Assembly: GCA_021771715.1 (NCBI GenBank)
Contig: JAETOO010000023.1
Location: forward strand, 1-52,509
Length of the DNA: 52,509 nucleotides
Reading direction: 5' to 3'
Source of the DNA: Oscillospiraceae bacterium
Lineage (GTDB): Bacteria; Bacillota; Clostridia; Lachnospirales; Lachnospiraceae
Below, piece after piece: positions 41,371 to 50,037 of this stretch. Position numbers and translations under genes: made by a program. The first letter of the stretch is position 1. Each line of letters begins with the position of its first letter. The notes beneath the pieces were generated by a model. That model worked only from the letters and a program-made list of their open reading frames with translations. It was not told the DNA's origin and did not search any database.

Positions 41371-43297
41371 TAAAGTTTTTGATCACAATCTGCATCGTCC
41401 GCCGCCCCTGGTACTCATTGATCGACGGGTAGTACGTCACGTCCAGCTCTGTCCGGTTCACTTTTCCCCAGAACAGCTTCTGCACCTCCGTCTCGCCGAA
41501 TTTCTCGGTCAGATACTCCTTCACTGTGTCCGGATGCCCGAAATACAGGGCCTCCATCGCGCAGCCCGCGCGGTTCATCACCTGCAGCTTCAGGACGTTG
41601 GCATTTTTCCCGAGGATGCGGGCAGACAGCAGTTTCAGGCCTTTTTCTGCGAACAGCGGCTTCTCATTTCCCTTGCCGAACGGCTCGAGCACGCTCAGGC
41701 TCTCGATCAATCCCTCATGAATATAGTCGATCGGCATCGGCACGTCGATCATAACGCGCGCCGCCATCTCGTCCTCCGTCAGCGTGCAGCCCTCATTCAG
41801 GCGGCGGCGCATCTCCCCGATCCGCTCTTTCTCGAGCGAAAATCCGGCTGCCATCGGATGTCCGCCGAACTTCAGAAACAGATCCTGGCATTTTACCATC
41901 TCCTCGAACATCGAGTAGGCCTCGATCGAGCGCCCGGAACCCTTCGCGGAGGTCTCCCCGTCCGTCACGACAAAAGTCGGCTTCCCGTAGCGCTCCCGCA
42001 GCCGCCCGGCCACAATCCCTGCAATGCTCTCGTGGCAGTCCGGCAGATAGACGACGAGCACCCGGTCGGTCATACGCGGCCCGCCGTTTCCGCGCTCGAT
42101 CATCTCACACGCTTCATCCACCGCCGCCTGCGTCAGCTCCTTCCGCTCATCGTTCAGCTCCTTGAGCTGTCCTGCCAGCTGCGCCGCCTCCGCCGGGTCA
42201 CGCGCCAGCAGCAGACGCAGCGAGCGCTTGGCCGTGTCCAGCCTGCCGCTCGCGTTGATGCACGGGCCGAGCACAAAACCGATGTGGTACGAATTTAAGG
42301 TGGCAAAGTCCAGCTTGTTTTCCTGGATCAGCGCGCGCATCCCGTAATTCTGTGTCGTGCGCAGCCGCTTCAGCCCCTCCTTCACCAGAATCCGGTTCTC
42401 CCCGTCGAGATCCATCACATCCCCGACCGTCGCAAAACCGACAAACTGCAGAAACTGCTCCGCCTCCTCCGCGAAGCCCATAAGACGGTACAGCTCGCAG
42501 ACCACCTTCCACGCCACGGCGGCGCCGCAGAGCTTTTTATACGGGTACGGGCAGCCCGGCTGCTTCGGGTTCACGAGCACATCTGCAGGCGGCAATCGGA
42601 AATACCGGCTGCCATCCTCCGACATCACACGCACCGCTGCGTCCCGCGTCTGCTCTCCCTTCTTGCTTTCCGGAACTCCCTCCTGCGCCACCGCATCACG
42701 ATCCATAACCGACCGCACTTTCTCTGCCGCTGCGTCAGCCTCCAAAGCCGACCGCCCTATCCCTGCCACATCCTCTGCCCGCTCCGCAAACAGCGGCTCA
42801 TGGTGGTCTGTCACGATCACCGTCATGCCCTGCGCCTTCGCGAACGCGATCTCATCAATCGCCGAGATCCCGTTGTCGCAGGTGACGACCGTGTCGACCC
42901 CCTCGTCCAGCGCGTACTGCAGCAGGGACACGTTCAGGCCATAGCCGTCCTTCATCCGGTCCGGAATCTCATAGTCGACGCGCGCGCCGCAGCGGGAAAG
43001 CGCACGGTACAGAATGTAGGTCGCATTTACCCCGTCGATGTCGTAATCCCCGATAATGCGGATCTTCCGGCCCTGCTCAATTTTCTCCCTGATCAGCTCG
43101 GCGGCCTCCGTGCAGCCCTTCAGCAGCCGCGGCGGATTCAGATTCTCCAAACGGCCGTGCAGGTAAGCTTCGATCGCCTCGTCCCCGACGACATCCCGGT
43201 TCCGAATGATCCGCGCGAGCACCTGGTCGATCCCGAACCGGTCCGCGATCCCTCTGAAATCCGCCTTCTTTGCGGCCACAAACCACTTTTCTCTCAT
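41366..43297 (-). CDS. recJ: Single-stranded-DNA exonuclease RecJ with an insertion
   Basis: 5'-3' exonuclease of recombination and mismatch repair. The 643-residue protein has the DHH-family motifs in order: DYDIDG (84-89), CDNGIS (140-145), TDHHEP (163-168), then PPADVLVNPKQPGCPYPYKKLCGAA and the DHHA1 part (VVYLPDCHESIAGIVAGRLRERY, KGSGRSIEAY, FGGHPMAAGFS) plus an OB-like end. Between the DHH motif and PPADVLVNP there are about 65 extra Ala/Glu/Arg-rich residues (169-233), where other RecJ proteins have only ten to twenty. GGATGGATACAT lies before the ATG at 43297. Confidence 0.93.
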   Translation of the reverse strand: MREKWFVAAKKADFRGIADRFGIDQVLARIIRNRDVVGDEAIEAYLHGRLENLNPPRLLKGCTEAAELIREKIEQGRKIRIIGDYDIDGVNATYILYRALSRCGARVDYEIPDRMKDGYGLNVSLLQYALDEGVDTVVTCDNGISAIDEIAFAKAQGMTVIVTDHHEPLFAERAEDVAGIGRSALEADAAAEKVRSVMDRDAVAQEGVPESKKGEQTRDAAVRVMSEDGSRYFRLPPADVLVNPKQPGCPYPYKKLCGAAVAWKVVCELYRLMGFAEEAEQFLQFVGFATVGDVMDLDGENRILVKEGLKRLRTTQNYGMRALIQENKLDFATLNSYHIGFVLGPCINASGRLDTAKRSLRLLLARDPAEAAQLAGQLKELNDERKELTQAAVDEACEMIERGNGGPRMTDRVLVVYLPDCHESIAGIVAGRLRERYGKPTFVVTDGETSAKGSGRSIEAYSMFEEMVKCQDLFLKFGGHPMAAGFSLEKERIGEMRRRLNEGCTLTEDEMAARVMIDVPMPIDYIHEGLIESLSVLEPFGKGNEKPLFAEKGLKLLSARILGKNANVLKLQVMNRAGCAMEALYFGHPDTVKEYLTEKFGETEVQKLFWGKVNRTELDVTYYPSINEYQGRRTMQIVIKNFK

Positions 43298-43377
43298 ATG
43301 TATCCATCCTTTTTTATCTCTTTATCTCTTCATCCGGTCAGTCAATGAACTGCACACAATCCTGTCTTCTGATTCCA

Positions 43378-43548
43378 TCAATGACAAATGTATGGTCTCA
43401 CCTTCTGGCCCGGCCGATATCAGACGTACAGTCTCATTTTATGACTCGGTCAGTGTCAGACATGCAATCCCGCTTTCCGCCCAAGCATGCAGCTTCCCCC
43501 CTGCCACGGTCACATCAGACGTGTCGTCCCGCCTCCCGGCCCGCGAAA
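43378..43548. repeat. Degenerate intergenic repeats between secDF and recJ
   Basis: ATCAGACGTACAGTCTC (43419), GTCAGACATGCAATCCC (43455) and ATCAGACGTGTCGTCCC (43514) recur, each followed by a C/T-rich stretch ending near CGGCCCG or CCGCCC. A weaker fourth copy starts near 43378. Spacing is irregular (36 and 59). No coding potential is seen. Confidence 0.45.
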
Positions 43549-43603
43549 ACAGAAGGAGGGCACTGCAAACGATACAACTAACTCACGTTTTGCAGCACCC
43601 TCC
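43541..43603 (-). terminator. Terminator of secDF
   Basis: GGAGGGTGCTGCAAA pairs with TTTGCAGTGCCCTCC (15 bp, two G-U pairs; 43589-43603 with 43555-43569) and is followed on the minus strand by TTCTGTTTTC, 40 bases after the stop. Confidence 0.85.
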
Positions 43604-43642
43604 TGACTTATCTTTTATCAGAAAGACCTATTTCGCAGACGC

Positions 43643-45790
43643 TTACTGTGCCTTCTTGCCTGCACGCTTCTTCATCAGATACCAGAGCGCGCCGGTAATG
43701 CATACGGACGAGTAGCCGCCCGCGATGACACCTACCATCAGCGGCAGCGAGAACTCCTTGATCGTCGCGACGCCGAGAACGTAGAGCACCGCCACCATGA
43801 TAAACGTCGTGAAGGAGGTGTAGATACTTCTCGTCAGCGTCTCGGTGATACTCGTGTTGACGATCTCCTCGAGAGACGCTTTCTTCATCAGCTCAAGGTT
43901 CTCACGGATACGGTCAAAGATGACGATCGTCGCGTTGATCGAATATCCGACGATGGTCAGCATACACGCAATAAACGTATTGCCCACGGAGATCCGAACC
44001 ACCGCGTAGCACGCGAATACGACGAGCACGTCGTGAACCAGCGCCAGCACCGCGCTGCCCGCGAAGCGGATATCCTTGAACCGGAACCAGATGTAGATCA
44101 AAATGCAGACCGTCGCAACGATTACCGCAATGAACGCATCCTGGCGCATCTCGTTGCTGACCGTAGAGGAAATCGTCTCAAACGTGATCGCCTTCTCCTC
44201 CACATCGTACACTTCCTGGATTGCCTTCGCTACCTCTTCTCTCTCATCCAGCGTCAGCACGCGCGTCTTGATATAGACATCGTTCGTGCCGGCCACCTTC
44301 TGTGTCTGAATCTCCGCATCCCCCGTGACATTCTGGAACAGCGGCTTCACATCCGCATCCAGATCCGCGATCGAGAGATCCTCGTTGAAGGTAACGCTTG
44401 TCGATGTACCGCCGCGGAAATCCATGCTCAGGTTCAGAGCACCCTTGCCGGAGCCCGAATTGATCGCCATAAATACCGGACCTGCAATGATGAAGATCGC
44501 GGAAATCAGGAACGTCACATGCCACTTTCCGACAAAGTCGATCACTGTCCGCTTCTTTGCCGTTCCGTAATACTTTTCATCCTTGAAGCCGAGCTCGTAG
44601 AACGCATTGATCAGCAGCCGCGAAATCACGAGAGCCGTAAACATGGAGAGCACAATACCGAGCATCAGCGTCTGCGCGAAGCCCTTCACGCTTCCGGTGC
44701 CCATCACATTCAGGACAACCGCCGCGATCAGCGTCGTGATATTGCCGTCCAGAATCGCGGACAGCGCTTTCTTGAATCCGGTGCGGATCGCGCCCTTCAC
44801 GGAAGCGCCTGCCGCAATCTCCTCGCGGATACGCGCGTAGATGATGACGTTCGCATCGACCGCCATACCGATCGACAGGATGATACCTGCGATACCCGGC
44901 AGTGTCAGGGTCAGGTCAAACGCGTTCAGCAGCAGAAGCATCATCAGCGTATAGATCACCAATGCGATCGCCGCGCAGATACCCGGAAGTGCATAGACAA
45001 TGACCATGAACACCATGACAATCGCAAGGCCGATCGCGCCCGCAATCAGGCTCGTGCGGATCGCGTTCTCGCCGAGCTGCGCACCGACTACATTTGAGCG
45101 GATCTCCTCAAGCTCGAGGGAGAGGGAACCGATACGGATCGAGGACGCCAGATTCTTCGCCGCCTCCGCGGTGAACGAACCGGAAATGATGGCCGTTCCG
45201 CCTGTAATTGCCTCGTTGACGACCGGATCACTGATCACCTCTTCGTCATAGACGATCAGAATCGGCTTTCCGACGTTCTCCGAGGTCGCCTTTGCGAACG
45301 CCTCCGCACCGTCCTTCGTCAGATCGAGCTGTACGACAAACTCATTCGCACCGGTCGTCTGGTTCTGCTGCTGCTTCGCCTCCGCAGTCGCGACCTGCGT
45401 ACCGGTCAGCACCACCGTGCCGTCCGACAGACGGAACTCCAGGGAGCCCGGCTTTCCCAGCTCCTCGAGGATCGCATTCGCGTCGCTCACGCCCGGGATC
45501 TCGATGTTGATCCGGTCAGAGCCCTCCTGGTAGACCTGAGCCTCTGTGCTGTAGCCGTCCACACGCTGCTGCAGCTTGTAAATTGTATCGCGCATATCCT
45601 CCGCCGACGGCGCCTCGTCGCCGACTGCCTCATAGGTGATGCTGACACCACCGGAAAGGTCCAGGCCCAGAATAATATTCTTCATCGCACCTGTCCCCGT
45701 CTTGCCGATACCGAAGATCACCGTATACGCAAACAGTACGGTGATCAGCGCCAGTGCGACAAGACTGATCTTTGCTTTCTTTTTGTTCAT
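43643..45790 (-). CDS. secDF: Fused protein translocase subunit SecDF
   Basis: Accessory subunits of the Sec translocon that use the proton gradient to pull exported proteins. The 715-residue fusion has SecD first (about 1-415: LGLDLSGGVSITYE, the periplasmic P1 domain, GIAGIILSIGMAVDANVIIYARIREE) and SecF second (about 430-710: NLSMDFRGGTSTSV, VGYSINATIVIFDRIREN), with twelve predicted transmembrane segments. AAAGGAGAGTTACC before the ATG at 45790 fixes the start. It lies downstream of scfB by about 150 bases; secDF next to the SCIFF locus is a recurrent gene order in Clostridia as I recall it. Confidence 0.96.
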   Translation of the reverse strand: MNKKKAKISLVALALITVLFAYTVIFGIGKTGTGAMKNIILGLDLSGGVSITYEAVGDEAPSAEDMRDTIYKLQQRVDGYSTEAQVYQEGSDRINIEIPGVSDANAILEELGKPGSLEFRLSDGTVVLTGTQVATAEAKQQQNQTTGANEFVVQLDLTKDGAEAFAKATSENVGKPILIVYDEEVISDPVVNEAITGGTAIISGSFTAEAAKNLASSIRIGSLSLELEEIRSNVVGAQLGENAIRTSLIAGAIGLAIVMVFMVIVYALPGICAAIALVIYTLMMLLLLNAFDLTLTLPGIAGIILSIGMAVDANVIIYARIREEIAAGASVKGAIRTGFKKALSAILDGNITTLIAAVVLNVMGTGSVKGFAQTLMLGIVLSMFTALVISRLLINAFYELGFKDEKYYGTAKKRTVIDFVGKWHVTFLISAIFIIAGPVFMAINSGSGKGALNLSMDFRGGTSTSVTFNEDLSIADLDADVKPLFQNVTGDAEIQTQKVAGTNDVYIKTRVLTLDEREEVAKAIQEVYDVEEKAITFETISSTVSNEMRQDAFIAVIVATVCILIYIWFRFKDIRFAGSAVLALVHDVLVVFACYAVVRISVGNTFIACMLTIVGYSINATIVIFDRIRENLELMKKASLEEIVNTSITETLTRSIYTSFTTFIMVAVLYVLGVATIKEFSLPLMVGVIAGGYSSVCITGALWYLMKKRAGKKAQ

Positions 45791-45941
45791 GGTAACTCTC
45801 CTTTTTCTCTCTTTCGGCACGGCATGCAGCTCACCGGCCCGCACACCTTATGCACTCCATTCTGCAGCCTGCCGACAACATGGTGATCCGGCCGCGCTCC
45901 TCCGACAGCACTGCGGCCTCACCGCTCCTGCCCGGCGCGGC

Positions 45942-47318
45942 TCAGGCCTCGGCCTCCGCCTCCTGATCCGCCAGCGCCGCCTTGATCATGATCGCACACT
46001 CCACACGCTTGCGCTGGAGCTCGCAGCCGAGATCATACGCATCCTGGATCGTCCCGTGGAAATTGTAGGAATTGGCCGCACAGCCTCCGCTGCAGTAAAA
46101 CTTCGCGAAGCAGTTCCGGCACTTCTCCTTCGTGTAGACGTTGCAGCACTTGAACTCATCCACGATATCCTGCCGCACGATCCCCTCGTCCACATTTCCC
46201 ATCAGGTACTCTTCCTGGCCGACAAACTGATGGCACGGGTAGAGGTCTCCCCACGGCGTCACTGCAAGGTACTCCGTGCCCGAGCCGCAGCCCGACAGGC
46301 GCTTGTACACGCACGGTCCCCCGGTCAGATCGATCATGAAATGGAAAAACGTGAAGCCTCTGCCTTCGCGCTCCCGCTTCACCATCTCGGCTGCCAGCTT
46401 GTCATACTCTTCACAGATCTTCGGAATGTCCTCCTCCCTGAGCGCATACTCCTCCGTATCCGCCCCGACGACCGGCTCGATCGAGATCTGCTCAAAGCCC
46501 TCGTCCGCCATGTGCAGCACGTCCTCGGAAAAATCGAGGTTGTGATGCGTGAACGTCCCGCGCACGTAATACTTCTGCTGTCCGCGGCTCTCGGCAAACT
46601 TCTTGAACTTCGGAAGCACCAGGTCATAGCTGCCCTTCCCGTTCCGGAACGGGCGCATCAGATCGTGCACCTCCCGGCGTCCGTCGATGCTCAGCACGAC
46701 ATTCGCCATCTCGCGGTTGCAGAACTCCATCACTTCCTCGTTCAGCAGTACTCCGTTCGTAGTCAGAGTAAAGCGGAACTTCTTGTCATGCAGCTTCTCC
46801 TGCTCCCTGCCGTATGCCACGAGGTCCTTGACCACCTGCCAGTTCATCAGCGGCTCTCCGCCGAAGAAATCGACCTCCAGGTTGTGACGGCTGCCGGAAT
46901 TCGCGATCAGGAAATCCAGCGCCTTTTTCCCGACCTCGAAGCTCATCAGCGCGCGCCGGCCATGATACTCTCCCTCCTCGGCAAAGCAGTATTTGCAGGC
47001 GAGGTTGCAGTCATGCGCGATGTGCAGGCAGAGCGCCTTCACGACCGTCGGGCGCGCCTTATAGTCAAAAATGGCCTTCTCGTAAATATCCTCGGTGAAC
47101 AGAGTCCCCGCCTCCTTGAGTTCCCGGCACTCCGAGAGCGCCTCGGCGATCTCCTCCTCCGGATACGTCCCCGCAAGGCTCTGTCTCGTCTCTTCCTCTG
47201 TCTTGCCTTTGTCAAGCAGCGCAATCACATCGTAGACCAGGTCGTCTACCACGTGAACGGAACCGCTGTTGACATCCAGCACGATGTTGTATCCATTATT
47301 TTTGTACTGATGGATCAC
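45942..47318 (-). CDS. scfB: SCIFF thioether maturase ScfB (radical SAM/SPASM)
   Basis: Radical SAM enzyme that forms thioether cross-links in the SCIFF ranthipeptide encoded just upstream. The 458-residue protein has an N-terminal peptide-binding (RRE-like) domain (1-90, VLDVNSGSVHVVDDLVYDVI), the SAM cluster CNLACKYC, FFGGEPLMNW, and a SPASM domain with the cysteines of CGSGTEYLAVTPWGDLYPC and CRNCFAKFYCSGGC for two auxiliary 4Fe-4S clusters. The start is a GTG at 47318, eight bases after GGAG, giving the conserved IHQYKNNGYNIVL. The C-terminus is a short Glu/Ala tail. Confidence 0.97.
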   Translation of the reverse strand: MIHQYKNNGYNIVLDVNSGSVHVVDDLVYDVIALLDKGKTEEETRQSLAGTYPEEEIAEALSECRELKEAGTLFTEDIYEKAIFDYKARPTVVKALCLHIAHDCNLACKYCFAEEGEYHGRRALMSFEVGKKALDFLIANSGSRHNLEVDFFGGEPLMNWQVVKDLVAYGREQEKLHDKKFRFTLTTNGVLLNEEVMEFCNREMANVVLSIDGRREVHDLMRPFRNGKGSYDLVLPKFKKFAESRGQQKYYVRGTFTHHNLDFSEDVLHMADEGFEQISIEPVVGADTEEYALREEDIPKICEEYDKLAAEMVKREREGRGFTFFHFMIDLTGGPCVYKRLSGCGSGTEYLAVTPWGDLYPCHQFVGQEEYLMGNVDEGIVRQDIVDEFKCCNVYTKEKCRNCFAKFYCSGGCAANSYNFHGTIQDAYDLGCELQRKRVECAIMIKAALADQEAEAEA

Positions 47319-47355
47319 ATCAAAAGCTCCTCTCTAACGTATTTTTCAGGCAAAA

Positions 47356-47386
47356 GATAAGCAGCGAAGCGGCTCCGCTGCTTATC
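47356..47386 (-). terminator. Attenuating hairpin between scfA and scfB
   Basis: Perfect 11-bp stem GATAAGCAGCG/CGCTGCTTATC with a nine-base loop, followed on the minus strand by TTTTGCC. A partial terminator here would give more precursor peptide than enzyme. Confidence 0.7.
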
Positions 47387-47397
47387 AACTCTTGCTT

Positions 47398-47538
47398 TTA
47401 TTTGTGCTCGCAGGTCTGATTTCCTACAGTGCAGGATGTCTTACATGCGGACTGGCAGGAAGTCTGGCACTCGCCGCAGCCACCCTTCTTCAGAGTGTTC
47501 TGTAAAGACTTCGTATTCAGAGTCTTAATATGCTTCAT
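47398..47538 (-). CDS. scfA: SCIFF ranthipeptide precursor
   Basis: A 46-residue precursor peptide with six cysteines (21, 24, 28, 32, 36 and 43), the 'six Cys in forty-five' pattern. The leader is MKHIKTLNTKSLQ and the core begins GGCGEC; most cysteines are followed within a few residues by Thr or Ser, the thioether acceptors in this family. AAGGAGGACAGAAAA precedes the ATG at 47538. It is followed by an attenuating hairpin and scfB. SCIFF is almost universal in Clostridia; its product is implicated in signalling in some species, but the role here is unknown. Confidence 0.97.
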   Translation of the reverse strand: MKHIKTLNTKSLQNTLKKGGCGECQTSCQSACKTSCTVGNQTCEHK

Positions 47539-47718
47539 TTTTCTGTCCTCCTTATCGAGTTATTCACGGCATGCGGGAACACTGCCCACAATGCTCTGTG
47601 TGGTATTGTATCACAGAATTTTCAAAAATAAAAGTCCTTTTCCCTGCGGAAATACAAAAAATGTGCGTGGATTTTGCCGGATTTGTGCTATACTGGCAGA
47701 AAAAGAAGGGGGAACGCT

Positions 47719-48426
47719 ATGAAGATCCTGTTTCTGGGCGCCAGCAATACGGATTGCGGCCACTGCTTTACGCCCGACAACCTCGGGGACGGATATGTGA
47801 AACTGACAAAGGAACGGCTCGAAGCCTCCGGCATCCCCACCGCTGCCGTAAACGGCGGCACGGACGGCTTCACGTTTCCGCGCATCTACCGGAAATGGCT
47901 GGCGAACTGGAAGGACGCTTCGTTCGACGCGGTCTGCATCCTCGGCGGCATCAACGAGGTCGGCGCCCTGATGGACTCCGGGCGCACAGCGGCGCAGCGG
48001 GACGCCTACCTGGCTGACGCCGCGGATGCGCTCGCACGGCTGCTTGACGGGATTCTATTCCAATCAACGCACACAAAACCATCATCCGCGCAGTCCTCTT
48101 CCCAGACGTCCGGAACAATACGTTCTCCCCTAGTTCTCGTCCTGGAACCGTTTCTCTTTGACACTCCGGCGTACCTGACCACCTGGAAGCCGTGTCTTGC
48201 GGACGTCCGCCGCGCGGTAAGGGAGACTGCCGCCAGCGCCGCGCTCCGTCATCCCGGCTGTGCTGTCCGCGTGCTTTGTACACAGCCTGCTCTCGATGAG
48301 GCCGTCCGGCAGTACGGGATATCCGCCGTCACGACAGACGGAATCCATCTTGCACCGCTCGGACATACATGCCTCGCAAAACTCATCGGCCAGGAACTGA
48401 GCACTGCCTCCTCCTATATATCTTGA
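47719..48426 (+). CDS. SGNH/GDSL hydrolase family protein
   Basis: A 235-residue probable esterase or acetylhydrolase. Block I is LFLGASNTDCG (Ser nucleophile, Asn in place of the second Asp of GDS), the Gly and Asn oxyanion residues are in NGGTDG and LGGINEVG, and block V is DGIHLAPLGH with the catalytic Asp and His. A Ser/Thr/Gln-rich insert (about 115-135) separates two strands. There is no signal peptide, so it is cytoplasmic. AAGGGGGAACGCT before the ATG at 47719 gives the start; a TATACT box lies about 25 bases upstream. Divergent from scfA, convergent with the ABC transporter operon. Confidence 0.85.
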   Translation: MKILFLGASNTDCGHCFTPDNLGDGYVKLTKERLEASGIPTAAVNGGTDGFTFPRIYRKWLANWKDASFDAVCILGGINEVGALMDSGRTAAQRDAYLADAADALARLLDGILFQSTHTKPSSAQSSSQTSGTIRSPLVLVLEPFLFDTPAYLTTWKPCLADVRRAVRETAASAALRHPGCAVRVLCTQPALDEAVRQYGISAVTTDGIHLAPLGHTCLAKLIGQELSTASSYIS

Positions 48427-48482
48427 ACGCAACTCGTCGCAAAAGTCAGACACTTCTCTCTGAAGTATCGTAAATGGGACAC

Positions 48483-49235
48483 TTACTCCTCCAGCGCATC
48501 ATGAAACAGCTTCCACAGCTCTCCGTACCCGTCCGTCGACGGTGTGATCGGCCGCGGCAGGGTGTTCCGGTGGTCGATCTTCACTTTTCCGCTGCCGGAC
48601 ATCAGAATGATGCGGCTGCCCAGGACGATCGCCTCCTGGATGTTGTGGGTGATAAACACAAAGGTACAGTCCTCTGTCTCTGAGATGTGCAGCAGTTCTG
48701 CCTGCAGTCGGTTGCGCGTCATGGCGTCCAGCGCGGCGAACGGCTCATCCATGAGGATGATCTTCGGCTTCAGCGCCAGAGCCCGCGCGATCGCCACGCG
48801 CTGCTTCATGCCGCCGGAGAGCTGGTGCGGGTATTTTTTCTCCGTCCCCGGAAGCTTCACCTTTTCCAGATACTCCGCCGTGATCTGCTCAAGCTCCTCC
48901 TTGTCACGGATCCCCTTTTTTCTCAGAGGATACTGTATGTTTTTCTCGACCGTCTTCCACGGAAACAGCTGGTTGAAGTCCTGAAACACCATGATCCGGT
49001 CTGTGCCGGGCTCACATTTTACCTGATCCTGAATGCGGATCTCTCCCTCATACGGCTCAAAGCCCGCGATACAGCGCAGCAGCGTCGTCTTTCCGCAGCC
49101 CGAGGGGCCGAGGATGCAGAGAAACTCCCGCTCCTCCAGCTCCAGATTAAAATCCTCCAGCACACTGCCGTCCGAACGGCCCGGATCGCCCGGATATGCT
49201 TTTTTCAGATGCCGGATGCTCAGCACACTGCTCAT
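48483..49235 (-). CDS. ABC transporter ATP-binding protein, nitrate/sulfonate/taurine type
   Basis: A 250-residue ATPase of the SsuB/TauB/NrtC group. Walker A GPSGCGKTT, Q-loop FQDFNQLFPW, signature LSGGMKQR, Walker B ILMDEPFAALD and switch His in ITHNIQEA. The ATG at 49235 overlaps the permease stop as ATGA, which fixes both. Third gene of the binding protein-permease-ATPase operon. Substrate not determinable; sulfonates, nitrate-like anions, riboflavin or pyrimidine precursors are all handled by relatives. Confidence 0.93.
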   Translation of the reverse strand: MSSVLSIRHLKKAYPGDPGRSDGSVLEDFNLELEEREFLCILGPSGCGKTTLLRCIAGFEPYEGEIRIQDQVKCEPGTDRIMVFQDFNQLFPWKTVEKNIQYPLRKKGIRDKEELEQITAEYLEKVKLPGTEKKYPHQLSGGMKQRVAIARALALKPKIILMDEPFAALDAMTRNRLQAELLHISETEDCTFVFITHNIQEAIVLGSRIILMSGSGKVKIDHRNTLPRPITPSTDGYGELWKLFHDALEE

Positions 49236-50032
49236 TTTGTCATCCCCCATTTTTTCACGGTGTGTGTCTCGATCGGTTCCAGAATCCCATACTGCACCAG
49301 CACTCCGATGAGGACGATCACGATCAGCGTCGCGTACATCTCCGCATTTTTCATGTTCGTGCGCATCTGATTGATGTACAGCCCGATGCCGGGGCACGAG
49401 GCGATCCCGAAAATCATCTCCGCGCTGATCAGCCCGCGCCATGCCCGCGCCCAGCTCACCTTCAGCCCGGATACCAGGTAGGAGGTCGCCGCCGGAATGT
49501 AGACGCCGGTCAGCAGTTCAAGCTGATTCAGCCCGATATTTTTCCCGGCCTCGACATAGATGCGCGGGATCGCGGCAAAGCCGTCCAGAATGTTTCTGGA
49601 CATCGGCCAGATCACGGCGTGCACCACCAGAAAGACGATGACGGAGGGCCGGATGCCGAACAGAATGATGATGACCGGCAGGAGCGCTACCCCCGGGATC
49701 AGGTCAAACACAGAGACCACCAGATTGTAAATGTAGTAGAACACGCGGCTCGCCACTGACAGGCCTGAGAACAAGACTGCCCCGGCAATGCCGAGAACGA
49801 GCCCCAGAAGCAGCAGCTTCATGGAGTTCAGGATGTATATCCAGAAGGAGACTCCCGCATAGCCGCTGGCAAAATTTTTGACAAACGCACTCCCGATCGC
49901 TTCCAGCGTCGGAAAAATCAGCTCGGAGCGCGCCCCGAAGATATGCGCCCGCGCGGTGGCCTCCCAGACGGACGCCACCGCAGCTACAAAGACCAGTTGT
50001 ACGAAACATGACTGCAGCTTTTCTTTTTTCAT
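49232..50032 (-). CDS. ABC transporter permease, SsuC/TauC-like
   Basis: A 266-residue inner-membrane permease with six hydrophobic segments and the BPD_transp_1 EAA loop (VEAGKNIGLNQLELLTGVYIPAA). The motif SWARAWRGLISAEMI is typical of the sulfonate/nitrate permeases. AGAGG lies four bases before the ATG at 50032, six bases after the binding-protein stop, so the genes are co-translated; the stop overlaps the ATPase start by four bases. Confidence 0.93.
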   Translation of the reverse strand: MKKEKLQSCFVQLVFVAAVASVWEATARAHIFGARSELIFPTLEAIGSAFVKNFASGYAGVSFWIYILNSMKLLLLGLVLGIAGAVLFSGLSVASRVFYYIYNLVVSVFDLIPGVALLPVIIILFGIRPSVIVFLVVHAVIWPMSRNILDGFAAIPRIYVEAGKNIGLNQLELLTGVYIPAATSYLVSGLKVSWARAWRGLISAEMIFGIASCPGIGLYINQMRTNMKNAEMYATLIVIVLIGVLVQYGILEPIETHTVKKWGMTK

Positions 50033-50037
50033 CGCCT

